A stretch of DNA of 64,000 bases, from the NCBI GenBank assembly GCA_963824395.1, contig CAWGPF010000001.1:372001-436000 (forward strand), written 5' to 3'. Below, piece after piece: positions 16,999-25,287 of the stretch (within the stretch, counting starts at the first letter, position 1; each line of letters opens with the position of its first letter). Position numbers and translations under genes: made by a program. A model generated the notes under the pieces. The model saw nothing but the letters and a program-made list of their open reading frames with translations, had not been told where the DNA came from and made no database searches. The DNA is from 13-2-20CM-66-19 sp963824395 (GTDB lineage: Bacteria; Pseudomonadota; Gammaproteobacteria; Steroidobacterales; Steroidobacteraceae).

Positions 16999-17904
16999 CT
17001 ATTCTAGGTAGGGCGCAAGCACACTTTCGATCCATTTCATGAATGCGCGGACTCGGCGCGACAGGTTGCGCCGATGCGCTACTACGAGGGACACGGGAAG
17101 CGACCGCCGACGAAAGTCGGGTAGAATTTCCACTAGCGCTCCACTCTCCAAGTATCGGCCAATCCCGAGAAGTGGGGCCTGAATCAGGCCAAGACCGGCG
17201 AGGGCAGCGGCTTCGTAAGTTTGTGCGCTGTTAACGTGCAGCGCACCTGGCAACTGAAGTGTCGCGTAACTTTCGCCGTCCGGATATTCCCATCCATTGG
17301 GTCTTGCGCCCAGCGTCGTCTCAAAGTGAATTGTCCGGTGTTCCTGACGCTGAAGATCTTCTAGCGATCGAGGGACGCCATTGCGCGCAAGATAGACAGG
17401 ACTGGCGGCGTTGACGATGCGCAACTTGCCCAGAGGGCGGGCAATCAGCGTCTCGTCCCCTATGGGTCCAAGCCGCAATACACAGTCGAACCCCTCTTGA
17501 ACCAGATCGACTTGCCGATCCGTACTCGACACCTCCAGCTCCAATTCGGGGTGAGTCACCATGAAATCGGGTAGGGCCGGCACGATCGTTGTCCGTGCCA
17601 CCTCGGTCGGAAGATCGACGCGTAGACGCCCGCGAAGTGCCACGCGATCGCCTGCGAACATCGAGTGGAGATCGTCAACGTCCGCGAGCAGATCGCGGGC
17701 ACGTGCATGAAATACCCGTCCGTCTTCCGTCAACTGCACGCTACGCGTTGTCCGGTGCAGAAGCCTGACACCGAGATCTTCCTCCAGCTTCCGGACCGCC
17801 GTTGAAGCCCTTCCCTTCTGAATGCCCAGGCTATCGGCTGCGTGGGTGAAGCTCCCCATTTCCGCGACCGTTATGAAAATGCGAATGGGTTCGAGGTTCT
17901 GCAT
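16999..17904 (-). CDS. LysR-family transcriptional regulator
   Basis: A 301-residue regulator with an N-terminal winged helix (residues 1-62: MQNLEPIRIFITVAEMGSFT, ADSLGIQKGRASTAVRKLEEDLGVRLLHRTTRSVQLTEDG) and a periplasmic-binding-protein-like effector domain (about 90-300). The effector region resembles the CrgA/PA group that often controls a neighbouring oxidoreductase. It is divergent from the DoxX-like and NmrA-like genes and probably controls them. The effector is unknown. Confidence 0.92.
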   Translation of the reverse strand: MQNLEPIRIFITVAEMGSFTHAADSLGIQKGRASTAVRKLEEDLGVRLLHRTTRSVQLTEDGRVFHARARDLLADVDDLHSMFAGDRVALRGRLRVDLPTEVARTTIVPALPDFMVTHPELELEVSSTDRQVDLVQEGFDCVLRLGPIGDETLIARPLGKLRIVNAASPVYLARNGVPRSLEDLQRQEHRTIHFETTLGARPNGWEYPDGESYATLQLPGALHVNSAQTYEAAALAGLGLIQAPLLGIGRYLESGALVEILPDFRRRSLPVSLVVAHRRNLSRRVRAFMKWIESVLAPYLE

Positions 17905-17934
17905 TTTCGTGCCTCGGTATTGTTAACCATATAG

Positions 17935-17949
17935 AGAACAGTGAGTTCT
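17935..17949. promoter_or_regulatory. candidate operator between LysR and DoxX-like genes
   Basis: AGAAC-AGTGA-GTTCT is a perfect inverted repeat with 5 bp arms, 31 bp upstream of the LysR start and inside the divergent promoter region. It fits the T-N11-A type of LysR site only loosely. Confidence 0.3.
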
Positions 17950-18022
17950 TTTGGTCGGTGTTTATCATACCCAAGAGACACAGTAGGGTCCGAATATGGG
18001 TCCCCCCATAGGAGAAACACAA

Positions 18023-18445
18023 GTGTCAGACACTATTAACCTGCCTCACGTACCTGAAACTAGGACCTTGCATCGCGCCGTGTGGGCCGGCCGGATAATG
18101 AGCGCGGTTGTCGTTATCGCTCTGCTCGCAGACGGCGCTATTCAGCTTTTCGCGCCGGCTCAGATCGCGAGCATGTTGCAGGAAACCGGGTTCGCGATGG
18201 ACCTGACCCGTGTCGTGGGTCCGATCATCCTCGCCTGCGCCATCCTTTACGCCATCCCGGCCACCGCTGTCCTCGGCGCGATCCTCGCGACGGGCTTTTT
18301 GGGAGGTGCCATATGCGCCCATGTCCGCATCGGTGAGTGGGGGTCGCCGCCGGAAATCATTTCCCTGCTTCTGGGCGCGATGACATGGGGCGGCCTCTAC
18401 GCGCGCGATCGCCGTATCCGGGCCCTTCTGCCGCTCATTCGTTAA
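18023..18445 (+). CDS. DoxX-like small membrane protein
   Basis: A 140-residue integral membrane protein with about four helices (AGRIMSAVVVIALLADGAIQLF, VVGPIILACAILYAI, TAVLGAILATGFLGGAICAHVR, IISLLLGAMTWGGLYA). The pattern ATGFLGGAI-AHVRIG is typical of DoxX-like proteins. I chose the GTG at 18023 because AGGAGA lies 7 bp upstream; the ATG at 17996 has none. It is followed after 46 bp by the NmrA-like gene. DoxX proteins are associated with redox control at the membrane; the exact role here is unknown. Confidence 0.8.
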   Translation: MSDTINLPHVPETRTLHRAVWAGRIMSAVVVIALLADGAIQLFAPAQIASMLQETGFAMDLTRVVGPIILACAILYAIPATAVLGAILATGFLGGAICAHVRIGEWGSPPEIISLLLGAMTWGGLYARDRRIRALLPLIR

Positions 18446-18491
18446 ACCAACCGGGGCAGTGCTCTGTCCCTTAATGATCAGGAGAATAGAC

Positions 18492-19364
18492 ATGTTTTTA
18501 GTCATGGGAATCACAGGAAAAGTGGGCGGCGCAACGGCACGACATCTGTTGGCGCACGGCAAGGAAGTACGCGCGCTGGTCCGCAATCGCGAGAAGACGT
18601 CAAGTTGGGCGAATCAGGGCGTGGAACTGATTGACGGTGATTGGAATGATTCGGCAGGCATCGAGCGCGCGCTCAAAGGCGTTGAAGGCGCGTTTGTCAT
18701 GTTGCCGGCTGTCTGGGCCCCCTCGCCCGATTACAAAGAAGCCAAGGGCGTGATTGCGAACTACGTCGAGGCGCTCACCAAGGCAGCGCCGCCGCGGGTG
18801 GTAGCGCTCTCGTCGATGGGTGCGAACAGGACCAGCGGGCTTGGGATGATCACGGCCTTGTCGCTTCTGGAGCAAGGTTTTCGCGACCTGAAATCGCCAA
18901 TCGCATTTGTGCGCGCAGGCGGATTCTTCGAAAACTTCCTCTACGGCTTGCAGGTCGCCCGGGGCGGAACGCTACCGGTCTACTACAGTCCGACAAACCG
19001 CAAATCGACCATGGTCGCAACGAACGACATCGGCGCGGAGGTCGCAACCCTTCTGACCGGGCCAGCATGGTCAGGGCAGCGCGTCGTCGAGCTTGGTTCG
19101 ATGGTCGCCGCGGATGAAGTCGCGGAGCAATTGGGTGAAGTCCTGAATCTCGACGTGAAAGCCTTTGCAGTCCCGCGTGCAGGGTGGGCGGAGGCGTTCG
19201 AGCAATTCGGCATCCCGAAGGGCCACACCGGACCTGCCGAAGAAATGTATGAGGCCGTGAATGCAGGGTGGATGGAGCTCGGAGTCGAGGGTACGGAGCA
19301 CGTAGCGGGTACGACGTCCGCACGCGACGTCTTCGCGGCGGCCCAGAAGGCCGTGACGGCGTGA
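18492..19364 (+). CDS. NmrA-like NAD(P)-binding protein
   Basis: A 290-residue atypical short-chain dehydrogenase. MFLVMGITGKVGGATARHLLAHGKEVRALVRN is the Rossmann loop (GxxGxxG variant) of NmrA/HSCARG and quinone oxidoreductase 2 (QorB) proteins. There is no classical YxxxK pair in the expected place. The start at 18492 has AGGAGA upstream. It lies in one transcript with the DoxX-like gene and is probably regulated by the LysR gene. It may act as a NAD(P)H-dependent reductase or redox sensor. Confidence 0.87.
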   Translation: MFLVMGITGKVGGATARHLLAHGKEVRALVRNREKTSSWANQGVELIDGDWNDSAGIERALKGVEGAFVMLPAVWAPSPDYKEAKGVIANYVEALTKAAPPRVVALSSMGANRTSGLGMITALSLLEQGFRDLKSPIAFVRAGGFFENFLYGLQVARGGTLPVYYSPTNRKSTMVATNDIGAEVATLLTGPAWSGQRVVELGSMVAADEVAEQLGEVLNLDVKAFAVPRAGWAEAFEQFGIPKGHTGPAEEMYEAVNAGWMELGVEGTEHVAGTTSARDVFAAAQKAVTA

Positions 19365-19682
19365 ACCGCGACGTTCATACCAATGAAGATCGAGGTGCAA
19401 CGGGCGGAACCGGACGGCTCATCGTCCGGGACGGCCATGCGAGAAGCCACCGTGCGCTTTCGCGTGCTTATAGATGGGCAGCCCCAGGCGCTGCACACGG
19501 CGTTGACGCCGACGACCAAGGCAACGGTACAGTGATCGAGCCCCGGATGTATCAGCTGATCCGCCAGCCGACGCCCATCGCAGTTTGTCATCGAGTTTTC
19601 GGACTCAGGCGTGGCGGCATTTGATTTCACATTCTGCTGATTCGCTACCCCAGGCACCCGATGCGACACGCGAGCAACTGCC
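19365..19682. other. gene-free stretch
   Basis: 318 bp after the NmrA-like gene. I see no gene or clear regulatory structure; overlapping frames on both strands have no start signal and no recognisable motif. Confidence 0.3.
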
Positions 19683-19871
19683 ATGAAAGCCATCAAGACC
19701 TACCCGACGAACATCGAGGCCGACCTCGCTCGGATTGCGCTAGAGGGTGCTGGAATACCCTCAGTCGTCGTAGGTATAGGCGTGGGAATGGAAGGCGGAG
19801 ACGCCGGCGTGCAATTGCTCGTGCCAGATGATCGCGTCGAGGCGGCGCTGATCGTGCTCGGAAACGCGTGA
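19683..19871 (+). CDS. DUF2007 domain protein
   Basis: A 62-residue protein: MKAIKTYPTNIEADLARIALEGAGIPSVVVG, then GVQLLVPDDRVEAALIVLG. This is the small ferredoxin-like DUF2007 fold, labelled putative signal-transducing in domain databases, often fused to zinc ribbons elsewhere. No ribosome site is obvious. Function unknown. Confidence 0.75.
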   Translation: MKAIKTYPTNIEADLARIALEGAGIPSVVVGIGVGMEGGDAGVQLLVPDDRVEAALIVLGNA

Positions 19872-19904
19872 TCCCAGCGGCTGCATGATCTGCACTGTCT
19901 AGGA

Positions 19905-20000
19905 ACTTGCTGACTACGACCTCGCCGCGGGGATGCTAGGACCTCAAAAATCCACTCGGACGAACGAGCGCGAAGAGGGCTTGGGTCGCCTAGTTCCCGC
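19905..20000 (+). repeat. left-end fragment of the dispersed repeat (R5)
   Basis: CGCCGCGGGGATGCTAGGACCTCAAAAATCCACTCGG-type sequence (19922-19960) matches the left end of R1 (CGCCGGGACGCTAGAACCTCAAAA, 8108 on). The match fades after about 19990, just where a broken AraC gene ends. The inverted TTACCCGC arms are missing. Confidence 0.5.
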
Positions 20001-20222
20001 GTAATGTCGTCAGGGTCTCCGTGCGTAAACCCGTGGCCCCTTCCTGAAACTTAGACGGCGAGGTTCCAACGATCCTTCGAAAAGTGCGCGCGAAGTGGCT
20101 GGGATCGGCAAAAACCGGCCTCCACAGCTGCAGCTAAGACGCTGCAATTGCAGCTGCGGAGCCTCTGTTTCGCGCGCTCAATTCGTTGCAAGAGCACGTA
20201 CGGGTACCGTGAGAGCGCGATT
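19990..20222 (-). pseudogene. AraC-family regulator, C-terminal remnant with frameshift
   Basis: On the minus strand the sequence reads PYVLLQRIERAKQRLR, then SVLAAAVEAGF; after one extra T in a T5 run (about 20112) it continues as ADPSHFARTFRRIVGTSPSKFQ to a TAG at 19990. This is the second helix-turn-helix of an AraC/XylS regulator. The sensing domain, first HTH and start are missing. Confidence 0.65.
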
Positions 20223-20254
20223 TCACGATCCAGGAAGCAAGGGAAATCGGACTC

Positions 20255-20340
20255 TCAGAACTTGAGCCCGACCTCGAGCGCGGCCATGCGCGGAGAGTAC
20301 CCGGAATCACCGAATCCACGCCGACAATTGCGCCTCCGAC
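20255..20340 (-). pseudogene. possible C-terminal tail of an outer-membrane protein
   Basis: A short minus-strand frame ends GFGDSGYSPRMAALEVGLKF and TGA. Alternating residues and a terminal phenylalanine are the signature of the last beta strand of a TonB receptor or porin. Only about 28 codons remain, between the AraC remnant and module copy C. Confidence 0.3.
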
Positions 20341-20400
20341 TTCATATTGCTACCTCAAACGTCATCGCGCTGCAGTGCAGGTCGGGTACGGCGAAAGCGC

Positions 20401-21087
20401 TCACGGACCCCCCGAGCCGTTCTTCTCACTGGTCCGTGCGTTTGTCGTGAGTTGTGTCAGCTGCGCCAGCGTGAGCGCACTCGGTACGAGCTGGCGCCCG
20501 ATCACGAAGCCTGGCGTTCCGCTCAGCCCCAAGGCGTGCGCTTCTCGCGCATTACGAGCAAGAGCCTCTTCGATGTCCGCGGCGTGCCGAGTGCGGTCAT
20601 CGGCCAGTCGCCCGAGATCAACACCTGCACCTTTCAATACCGAGTCGACCTGTGAACGTTCGTTCAGGTCAGGTGCGTTGATCAACGCATCGTGCGCGGC
20701 CAGAAACTTTCCTTGCCAGTGGGCCGCGAGTGCCGAGCGCGCGGCGTACTCCGAGACGTCCCCAAAGATCGGCCATTCCTTATAAAAAATCCGCACTCGC
20801 CGGTCGGATACAAGAAGCTTCTGCAACTCAGGCGCGGTTTTTTTGCAGAAAGGGCAGTTGTAGTCGAGAAACTCTACGATGGTGACATCCCCGTCCGGAT
20901 TCCCCGCGGCCGGCGTCTGCGGTCGGGCTGCTAGAGCCGCCGCCACTTGCGCGGGGACGGTGCGCGAGGCTTGCGCCTGGAGCGAATTCGTCGCACACGC
21001 GGTGACGACGCAAAGCACGGCCGCCAGGCGATTGGCGATCGAAAGGTGACGCCGAGATGAGACCAAGCGTGGATGGCGGGTATTCAT
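20401..21087 (-). CDS. DsbA-like periplasmic thiol oxidoreductase (copy C)
   Basis: A 228-residue full-length version of the protein at 4236-4838. A signal peptide (residues 17-40) is followed by a 28-residue alanine- and proline-rich linker ending NPDGDV that the other copy lacks, then TIVEFLDYNCPFCKK with CPFC at 78-81, EWPIFGDVSEYAAR, and SGTPGFVIG as the cis-proline loop. GAGGAG precedes the ATG. The YHS gene ends 10 bp upstream, so the pair is one operon, without the 4 bp overlap seen in copy A. Confidence 0.88.
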   Translation of the reverse strand: MNTRHPRLVSSRRHLSIANRLAAVLCVVTACATNSLQAQASRTVPAQVAAALAARPQTPAAGNPDGDVTIVEFLDYNCPFCKKTAPELQKLLVSDRRVRIFYKEWPIFGDVSEYAARSALAAHWQGKFLAAHDALINAPDLNERSQVDSVLKGAGVDLGRLADDRTRHAADIEEALARNAREAHALGLSGTPGFVIGRQLVPSALTLAQLTQLTTNARTSEKNGSGGP

Positions 21088-21097
21088 TACGTGCTCC

Positions 21098-21637
21098 TCA
21101 TTTTGCCGCCTCCGCTGGCAGTACCGGCGTAGTGGCGATCGCCGGCCCCGCGGGGGACACCGGCTTCTTGGGAATCAGCGGCCAATTCGTGTCTGCAGCT
21201 ACGATGTTGCCACGACGGTCCTGATCCCACAGTCTCTTGGCGACGGCATTATTGTTTACGTAGAGCCTATCCTTGACGATCGCCCATTGGTGAGGATCTC
21301 CGTCCGCCGTGGTGCCCTGCGCGACGGCGAACGCACAATAGCCGCCGAATTGCGGCGCGTATCGCGCCGGATTCGCCGCAAACTGGGTGCGGTGCTCGAA
21401 TGAGGAGAACAGCCACGTTGCTCCGTGCCATTGAAAGCTGATGGCGGGATCCCCCGTTACGGCTCTGTGCTCGGTGAAGTACGCCACCGCGTCGTACCCC
21501 CGCAGAGCGACGCCCTTTTGAAGATTGAGATCCTCGACGGCCTCGGTCTGCGACACATTCACGGGCGCTGCCGCGTGAGCGACGGCCAGTATGGCCATGA
21601 GTAGCGTCACGATTGCCCACACGACATTCTTCATCAT
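21098..21637 (-). CDS. YHS-domain exported protein (copy C)
   Basis: A 179-residue paralogue of the protein at 4835-5386. The signal peptide MMKNVVWAIVTLLMAILAVAHA has a signal-peptidase I site and no lipobox cysteine, so this copy would be soluble in the periplasm. The domain (GVALRGYDAVAYF, WLFSSFEHRTQFAANPARYAPQFGGYCAFAV) and the WPLIPKKP tail are conserved. Two ATG codons follow GGGGGGTCGTA; I took the first. The gap to the DsbA-like start is 10 bp. Confidence 0.86.
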   Translation of the reverse strand: MMKNVVWAIVTLLMAILAVAHAAAPVNVSQTEAVEDLNLQKGVALRGYDAVAYFTEHRAVTGDPAISFQWHGATWLFSSFEHRTQFAANPARYAPQFGGYCAFAVAQGTTADGDPHQWAIVKDRLYVNNNAVAKRLWDQDRRGNIVAADTNWPLIPKKPVSPAGPAIATTPVLPAEAAK

Positions 21638-21719
21638 TACGACCCCCCGGATGTGCACGGGTTCATATTAGCCTCCCCGTAGCGCGGCCCAGCAGATGGC
21701 CCTGCCCGTTGCATCGGTC

Positions 21720-21819
21720 TGACGAGCTCAACCACCACGGGGCGCGGTTGCGCGTTCGTTGTCGCCGCGCACCACAGCATCACACCGACGGCGAGACCTC
21801 GGCTTATCGCGCGTGTCAT
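21720..21819 (-). pseudogene. DUF1223 gene, 5' remnant (module copy C)
   Basis: MTRAISRGLAVGVMLWCAATTNAQ then PRPVVVEL matches residues 15-46 of the DUF1223 protein at 5479-6228. The match stops just before the CxxC region, and the frame runs into spacer that corresponds to downstream of DUF1223 in copy A. About 600 bp has been deleted, removing the active site. Confidence 0.75.
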
Positions 21820-22557
21820 GGGAGAGCCTTCTACGGCATCATTATGATAGGTAGACCGGGCAAGCCGGTTGGATATCGCGTTCCCGTCCGCTATATCTGG
21901 TCGACCTTTTCCGATCGATCGGCTCATGCGAGCGCCCGCTGACCGTGCTCGGAACAGGCCCGGCAGTGGCGCCGGGCTGTTCTCGATCGTCGCAGACATA
22001 GGTAGAGGCCCTATCAATGACAGGCGGCGCTGTGAGACCGGACATCGGGGCCGACCAACCCGGCGTTGACCGTCGGGGCGATGCTCGCCAGATCGTACAT
22101 AGGGTTCGAGCAGGTGCTCTGTGTGCACGCGAACGCCGCCGGACGGGCCACGCGTGGAAATTGAATTGCCGGGTTCGGTAGAGGGCCTTCTGACCGATCC
22201 CACCAATCGACCTGCACGTAGTCGGCAGCGAACCTCAGCGCCGCGGCGTGCGCGCGCGGCGGAGGCAGTCCAGCCACCCACCCGCGACCGTGACCGTGAC
22301 CGTTGGCGAGCTCACGATCTGCCGGCAGATGTCCGTGTGCATGTGCCCGGATTCGACCCCTGCGGAGTCGACGCGTGCGGATGCGGCCCCAAGAACCTCA
22401 GAGCGTCTAGCGCCGACGCTCGGTATCGCGACGAACGAGTGCGAACTGCGTCGCATGCAAGCGCCAATCGACCTTGTCGGTCGATCTATCGTGGCAAATG
22501 GGGATTTAATTCAGTTCAGGGCCTACCCTGACTCCCGAGACCGTTACGTCGGGATCA
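21820..22557. other. gene-free stretch, flank of module copy C
   Basis: The first 280 bp are the module flank shared with copies A and B. The rest (22106-22557) has open frames on both strands because of high GC, but none has a start signal or recognisable motif. A GACCGTGACCGTGACCGTT micro-repeat sits near 22288. Confidence 0.3.
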
Positions 22558-22848
22558 TCACCGGGCGACGGAGGCCTCAGCGCAGCTGAACGTGAGTTTG
22601 TAGCTCTCACTGAATCCCATCTCGCCATCCGACTGCTGGAAGTCTTCCGCAATCGCTATTTTGTGCATCCTCGCGCAATACGCGCGCGCCCGTCGCATGG
22701 CCCTGACTTGCGGAGACTCGCAAGCACTGGTACAGCTGTCATTCGCCGCACGCACCGCATACATGCCTTGTTGCTCTGATATGACAGCGGAGGTGGTAAC
22801 GCATCCACCAAGAAGTCCGAGGACAGCTAAGACAAGTACGAGAAGCAC
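22558..22848 (-). CDS. small putative lipoprotein
   Basis: A 96-residue protein with a short hydrophobic signal ending in the lipobox LLGGC (residues 12-16), then a cysteine-containing polar region (SCTSACESPQVRAMRRARAYCARMHKIAIAEDFQ) ending in KLTFSCAEA. The GTG start is supported by GGAGG six bases upstream. I do not recognise the family; small outer-membrane lipoproteins of this kind are common in related genomes. Confidence 0.6.
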   Translation of the reverse strand: MLLVLVLAVLGLLGGCVTTSAVISEQQGMYAVRAANDSCTSACESPQVRAMRRARAYCARMHKIAIAEDFQQSDGEMGFSESYKLTFSCAEASVAR

Positions 22849-23343
22849 CTACATCCTCCACCACTAATCCCTACGCGTTATGAGGCGCCCCAGGTCGCCA
22901 GGTGGCCATGACGCCAATCACAGGTCATCGATCCCGGACGTGCGCGGCGTCTCGGTTTCGACCAGCGCCTGGCTCCGGCGGCCTGAAAGGTGCCAACGTG
23001 CACGAATCCGCGTATACGCCAAATGCCTACCCGGAGCAAAGCGTATCAGTCCAAATAGGTGCTGCTGTTAGGCTGACTCGCGATCACTCCTTGATTACGG
23101 CTCGACGAACTTTCCCGGGCCATCGCTCCACGCTCGTGGATGGCATGCCGCTCACACGCATCCCAACTGAACAGCAACGAAGCAAACGATAGCTGGGCCG
23201 CGCTCGCCGACGGAACACATGCCAGGCTTGCCTGACAGCTGTAATTCCCTTTGATGAGAGAGACTCTTTCAGGTTAAAAACCAAACTTATGAGCGGTGCG
23301 AATGTCACTACCCGGAGAGCCACCTGATAGAGGAGACACTCCC
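22849..23343. other. gene-free stretch upstream of the SPW gene
   Basis: About 495 bp with no supported gene. A modest AT-rich stretch near 23255-23295 (GAGAGACTCTTTCAGGTTAAAAACC) may be the promoter of the next gene. Confidence 0.3.
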
Positions 23344-23346
23344 GTG

Positions 23347-23724
23347 ATGAATGGGATCGATGCAAAAGTGCAGACCAGAGTTGGCAGTGGCATCAATGTA
23401 CTGCTGGGCGCGTTGTTGTTTGCCTCAAGCTGGACTTATGAGCATACGTTTACCGGTCCCGGTCTAGCGAGTGCGGTAGTCGGAGGCCTGATCGTCCTGT
23501 GTGGCGCCGTGCGCTTGTCGTACCCGCGCAGCAGCGCATGGCTGAGCGGGCTCAACATCGCACTCGGCGCCGGCGCGGTGTCTCTACCGTGGTTCGAGCA
23601 CTACACGGCCAACACGCAGCATTTGTGGTTCACGGTCATCTTGGGTATTGCCGTAGCTGCTTTGGCCACCTGGAGCGGCAGGGCGACGCTCCAAGAGCGA
23701 CACCACCGTCTTGGGCATGCTTGA
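23347..23724 (+). CDS. SPW repeat-type membrane protein
   Basis: A 125-residue inner-membrane protein with four predicted helices (INVLLGALLFASSW, GLASAVVGGLIVLCGAVRL, SGLNIALGAGAVSLPWF, WFTVILGIAVAALATW). The paired WLxGLN...G..L.LPWF arrangement matches SPW repeat proteins. GAGGAG precedes a GTG-ATG pair; I used the ATG. Function unknown. Confidence 0.7.
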   Translation: MNGIDAKVQTRVGSGINVLLGALLFASSWTYEHTFTGPGLASAVVGGLIVLCGAVRLSYPRSSAWLSGLNIALGAGAVSLPWFEHYTANTQHLWFTVILGIAVAALATWSGRATLQERHHRLGHA

Positions 23725-23844
23725 TTCACGAGCGCCGCATCCGCGCAGACGTCCCATGCTCGAGATTTTGTGATCCGTGGACTTACGGCCCGCGCCGCGG
23801 ACTTGACCCGGAACGTTACCAATAGTCTTAGTAGGAGGAAGCAG

Positions 23845-24309
23845 ATGATTCAGCGCATTTGGTCAGGCTTGTCCGTAGTCGTACTACTGCTCGCAACAAT
23901 GAGCGCCGCACAAGCGTCCGGCGACAGCAAGCACCCCGCGTACGCTTGCGCCAACGTACGCTGGAATGAGGAATTTCTTAGATACTTCCCGAAAGCCCCA
24001 GCGGCCTGCCGGGTTATTACAGAAAACGACGGGGTGGACTACGCACAATTCAATGGCCGTGTATCGAAACTGGGACCCCGTTTCGTGCAGGTCGAAGTCG
24101 CTGATGTGGCCAATTTCCCGATTGCCACGGTCGAATTCAAAATCGGTTCCGGGGGCACCGCTGAGATCAACAATCGAGTCGTGAAGGTCCGGGATCTGAA
24201 GGTCGACGATCGTTTGACCTTTTGGATTCGCGAAGGTCAATTTGGCACGCTGTCAGTTCCTCGCCAGCACCTTGTGATCTTCCAACCGGAGGCCCCCTTG
24301 ACTTCCTGA
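23845..24309 (+). CDS. exported protein of unknown function
   Basis: A 154-residue protein. A clear signal peptide (IQRIWSGLSVVVLLLATMSAAQA) precedes a mature domain with CANVRWNEEFLRYFPKAPAACRVI and beta-rich RFVQVEVADVANFPIATVEFKI. The start follows TAGGAGGAAGCAG. Two cysteines (mature part) could pair. No family recognised. It is one of four consecutive plus-strand genes for small membrane or exported proteins. Confidence 0.7.
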   Translation: MIQRIWSGLSVVVLLLATMSAAQASGDSKHPAYACANVRWNEEFLRYFPKAPAACRVITENDGVDYAQFNGRVSKLGPRFVQVEVADVANFPIATVEFKIGSGGTAEINNRVVKVRDLKVDDRLTFWIREGQFGTLSVPRQHLVIFQPEAPLTS

Positions 24310-24666
24310 ATTTTCAGCGGATGTGGGAGCCAAAGCGACACGAGCTGGCACGACTCGCGTTAGCGGCCGCCCATACGTGAGCCATGGCAGGCCGCTGCGT
24401 TGGGCGTGCCGCGGTTACGCCAGTTCAAGCGGTGGCGCATTAGCGAAGTCCCAGTGGATGAGTTCGCGGAGACATGCGGCGACGTAGGATGACCGGCCGC
24501 GCAAACCGCACCACGGACTCCACAGGAAGCGAGAAGAGCTCGGCGCGTGCCAGTTATTTCAGCTTGCGAAATGGTGTCTTCCGGATCGCGCAAATACTGT
24601 GCTTCTCGCGGAACCACGCGGGCGGTTTGCAGGTCAACCCGACAGTGGTCGTTCTGGGGTGCTTCG
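24310..24666. other. gene-free stretch
   Basis: 357 bp between two exported-protein genes. A minus-strand frame (24360-24764) is open but has no ribosome site or motif and overlaps the next signal peptide, so I leave it out. Confidence 0.25.
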
Positions 24667-25281
24667 ATGAGTGCTGCATATGCGAGAACAATCCGTACCG
24701 GCGTGATGTCGACGCTCATGATTGCCAGCATTTCACCGGCCATCGCCACGCCCGCTTCAGACATGCCCGCCGTTTGGTTTTCACACGCGATAATCGTTGA
24801 TCTGGATAACCTCCCGAAGCGCTATACGTGCGATGAGCTTTGGTACAGGTTCCGAGCAGTACTATTAAGTATCGGCGCGCGGCCGGACTTGCAGATTACG
24901 CCCTATCACTGTGACGAGCGATCACCGAGCGTGGAGCTGCAATTCTCACTTCCGCACGCTATAGAGAGTGGGCAGCGGCAGCTGGCCGACCTTCGGGCTG
25001 CAGATAACAGCATCACGCTCGAACCCGGTCAGCCGACCCCACTGGATTCAGCGGACTGCGAGCTCATGCGGCAGGTAAAGGACGAGCTGTTTCCGGAACT
25101 ACCCGTTCATATAGTCAGTTTTCATCTGAGCTGCGCGGCTCCGCAAACAGCACATCACCATTTCAAGCTGACGCTGCAGGCACTCACGCCTCAGCCACAA
25201 ACTGGAGCGAAGGGCGCGGCTAGCTCCCAGGCGAATTCGGGTGTGAATATGACTACCGCGGCTATAAAAAAGCACGGGTAA
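24667..25281 (+). CDS. exported protein of unknown function
   Basis: A protein of about 204 residues. MSAAYARTIRTGVMSTLMIASISPAIATPA is a plausible signal peptide, then AVWFSHAIIVDLDNLPKRYTCDELWYRFRAVLLSIGARPDLQITPYHCD, and a tail rich in Gln, Ala and Ser. The start is uncertain: the ATG at 24706 is also possible, and the open frame reaches back to 24547. I recognise no family. It lies 6 bp or less from the cysteine-rich repeat gene, so the two are probably co-transcribed. Confidence 0.55.
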   Translation: MSAAYARTIRTGVMSTLMIASISPAIATPASDMPAVWFSHAIIVDLDNLPKRYTCDELWYRFRAVLLSIGARPDLQITPYHCDERSPSVELQFSLPHAIESGQRQLADLRAADNSITLEPGQPTPLDSADCELMRQVKDELFPELPVHIVSFHLSCAAPQTAHHHFKLTLQALTPQPQTGAKGAASSQANSGVNMTTAAIKKHG

Positions 25282-25287
25282 TGGTTT

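Larger units (their letters stand above)
20368..22105. repeat. module copy C (DsbA-like, YHS, truncated DUF1223)
   Basis: The left limit is GCTGCAGTGCAGGTCGGGTAC, shared with copy B (15602 on), so the DUF1993 part is absent. The DsbA-like and YHS genes are intact, DUF1223 is cut. The right flank to CGCCAGATCGTACATAGG (22088-22105) is shared with the end of copy B. Copies A and C share their promoter-side flank to about 6290 and 21935. Confidence 0.8.

Noticed and set aside
18983..19696. Long minus-strand ORF of 237 codons
   Set aside because: It overlaps the NmrA-like gene entirely, has no ribosome site, and its translation is serine/arginine-rich as expected for a GC-rich shadow frame.
22288..22306. 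Possible tandem repeat or CRISPR-like spacing in GACCGTGACCGTGACCGTT
   Set aside because: Only three 6-bp units with no spacers; a simple micro-repeat.
24360..24764. Minus-strand ORF of 134 codons
   Set aside because: No start signal or motif, and it overlaps the signal peptide of the exported protein at 24667.
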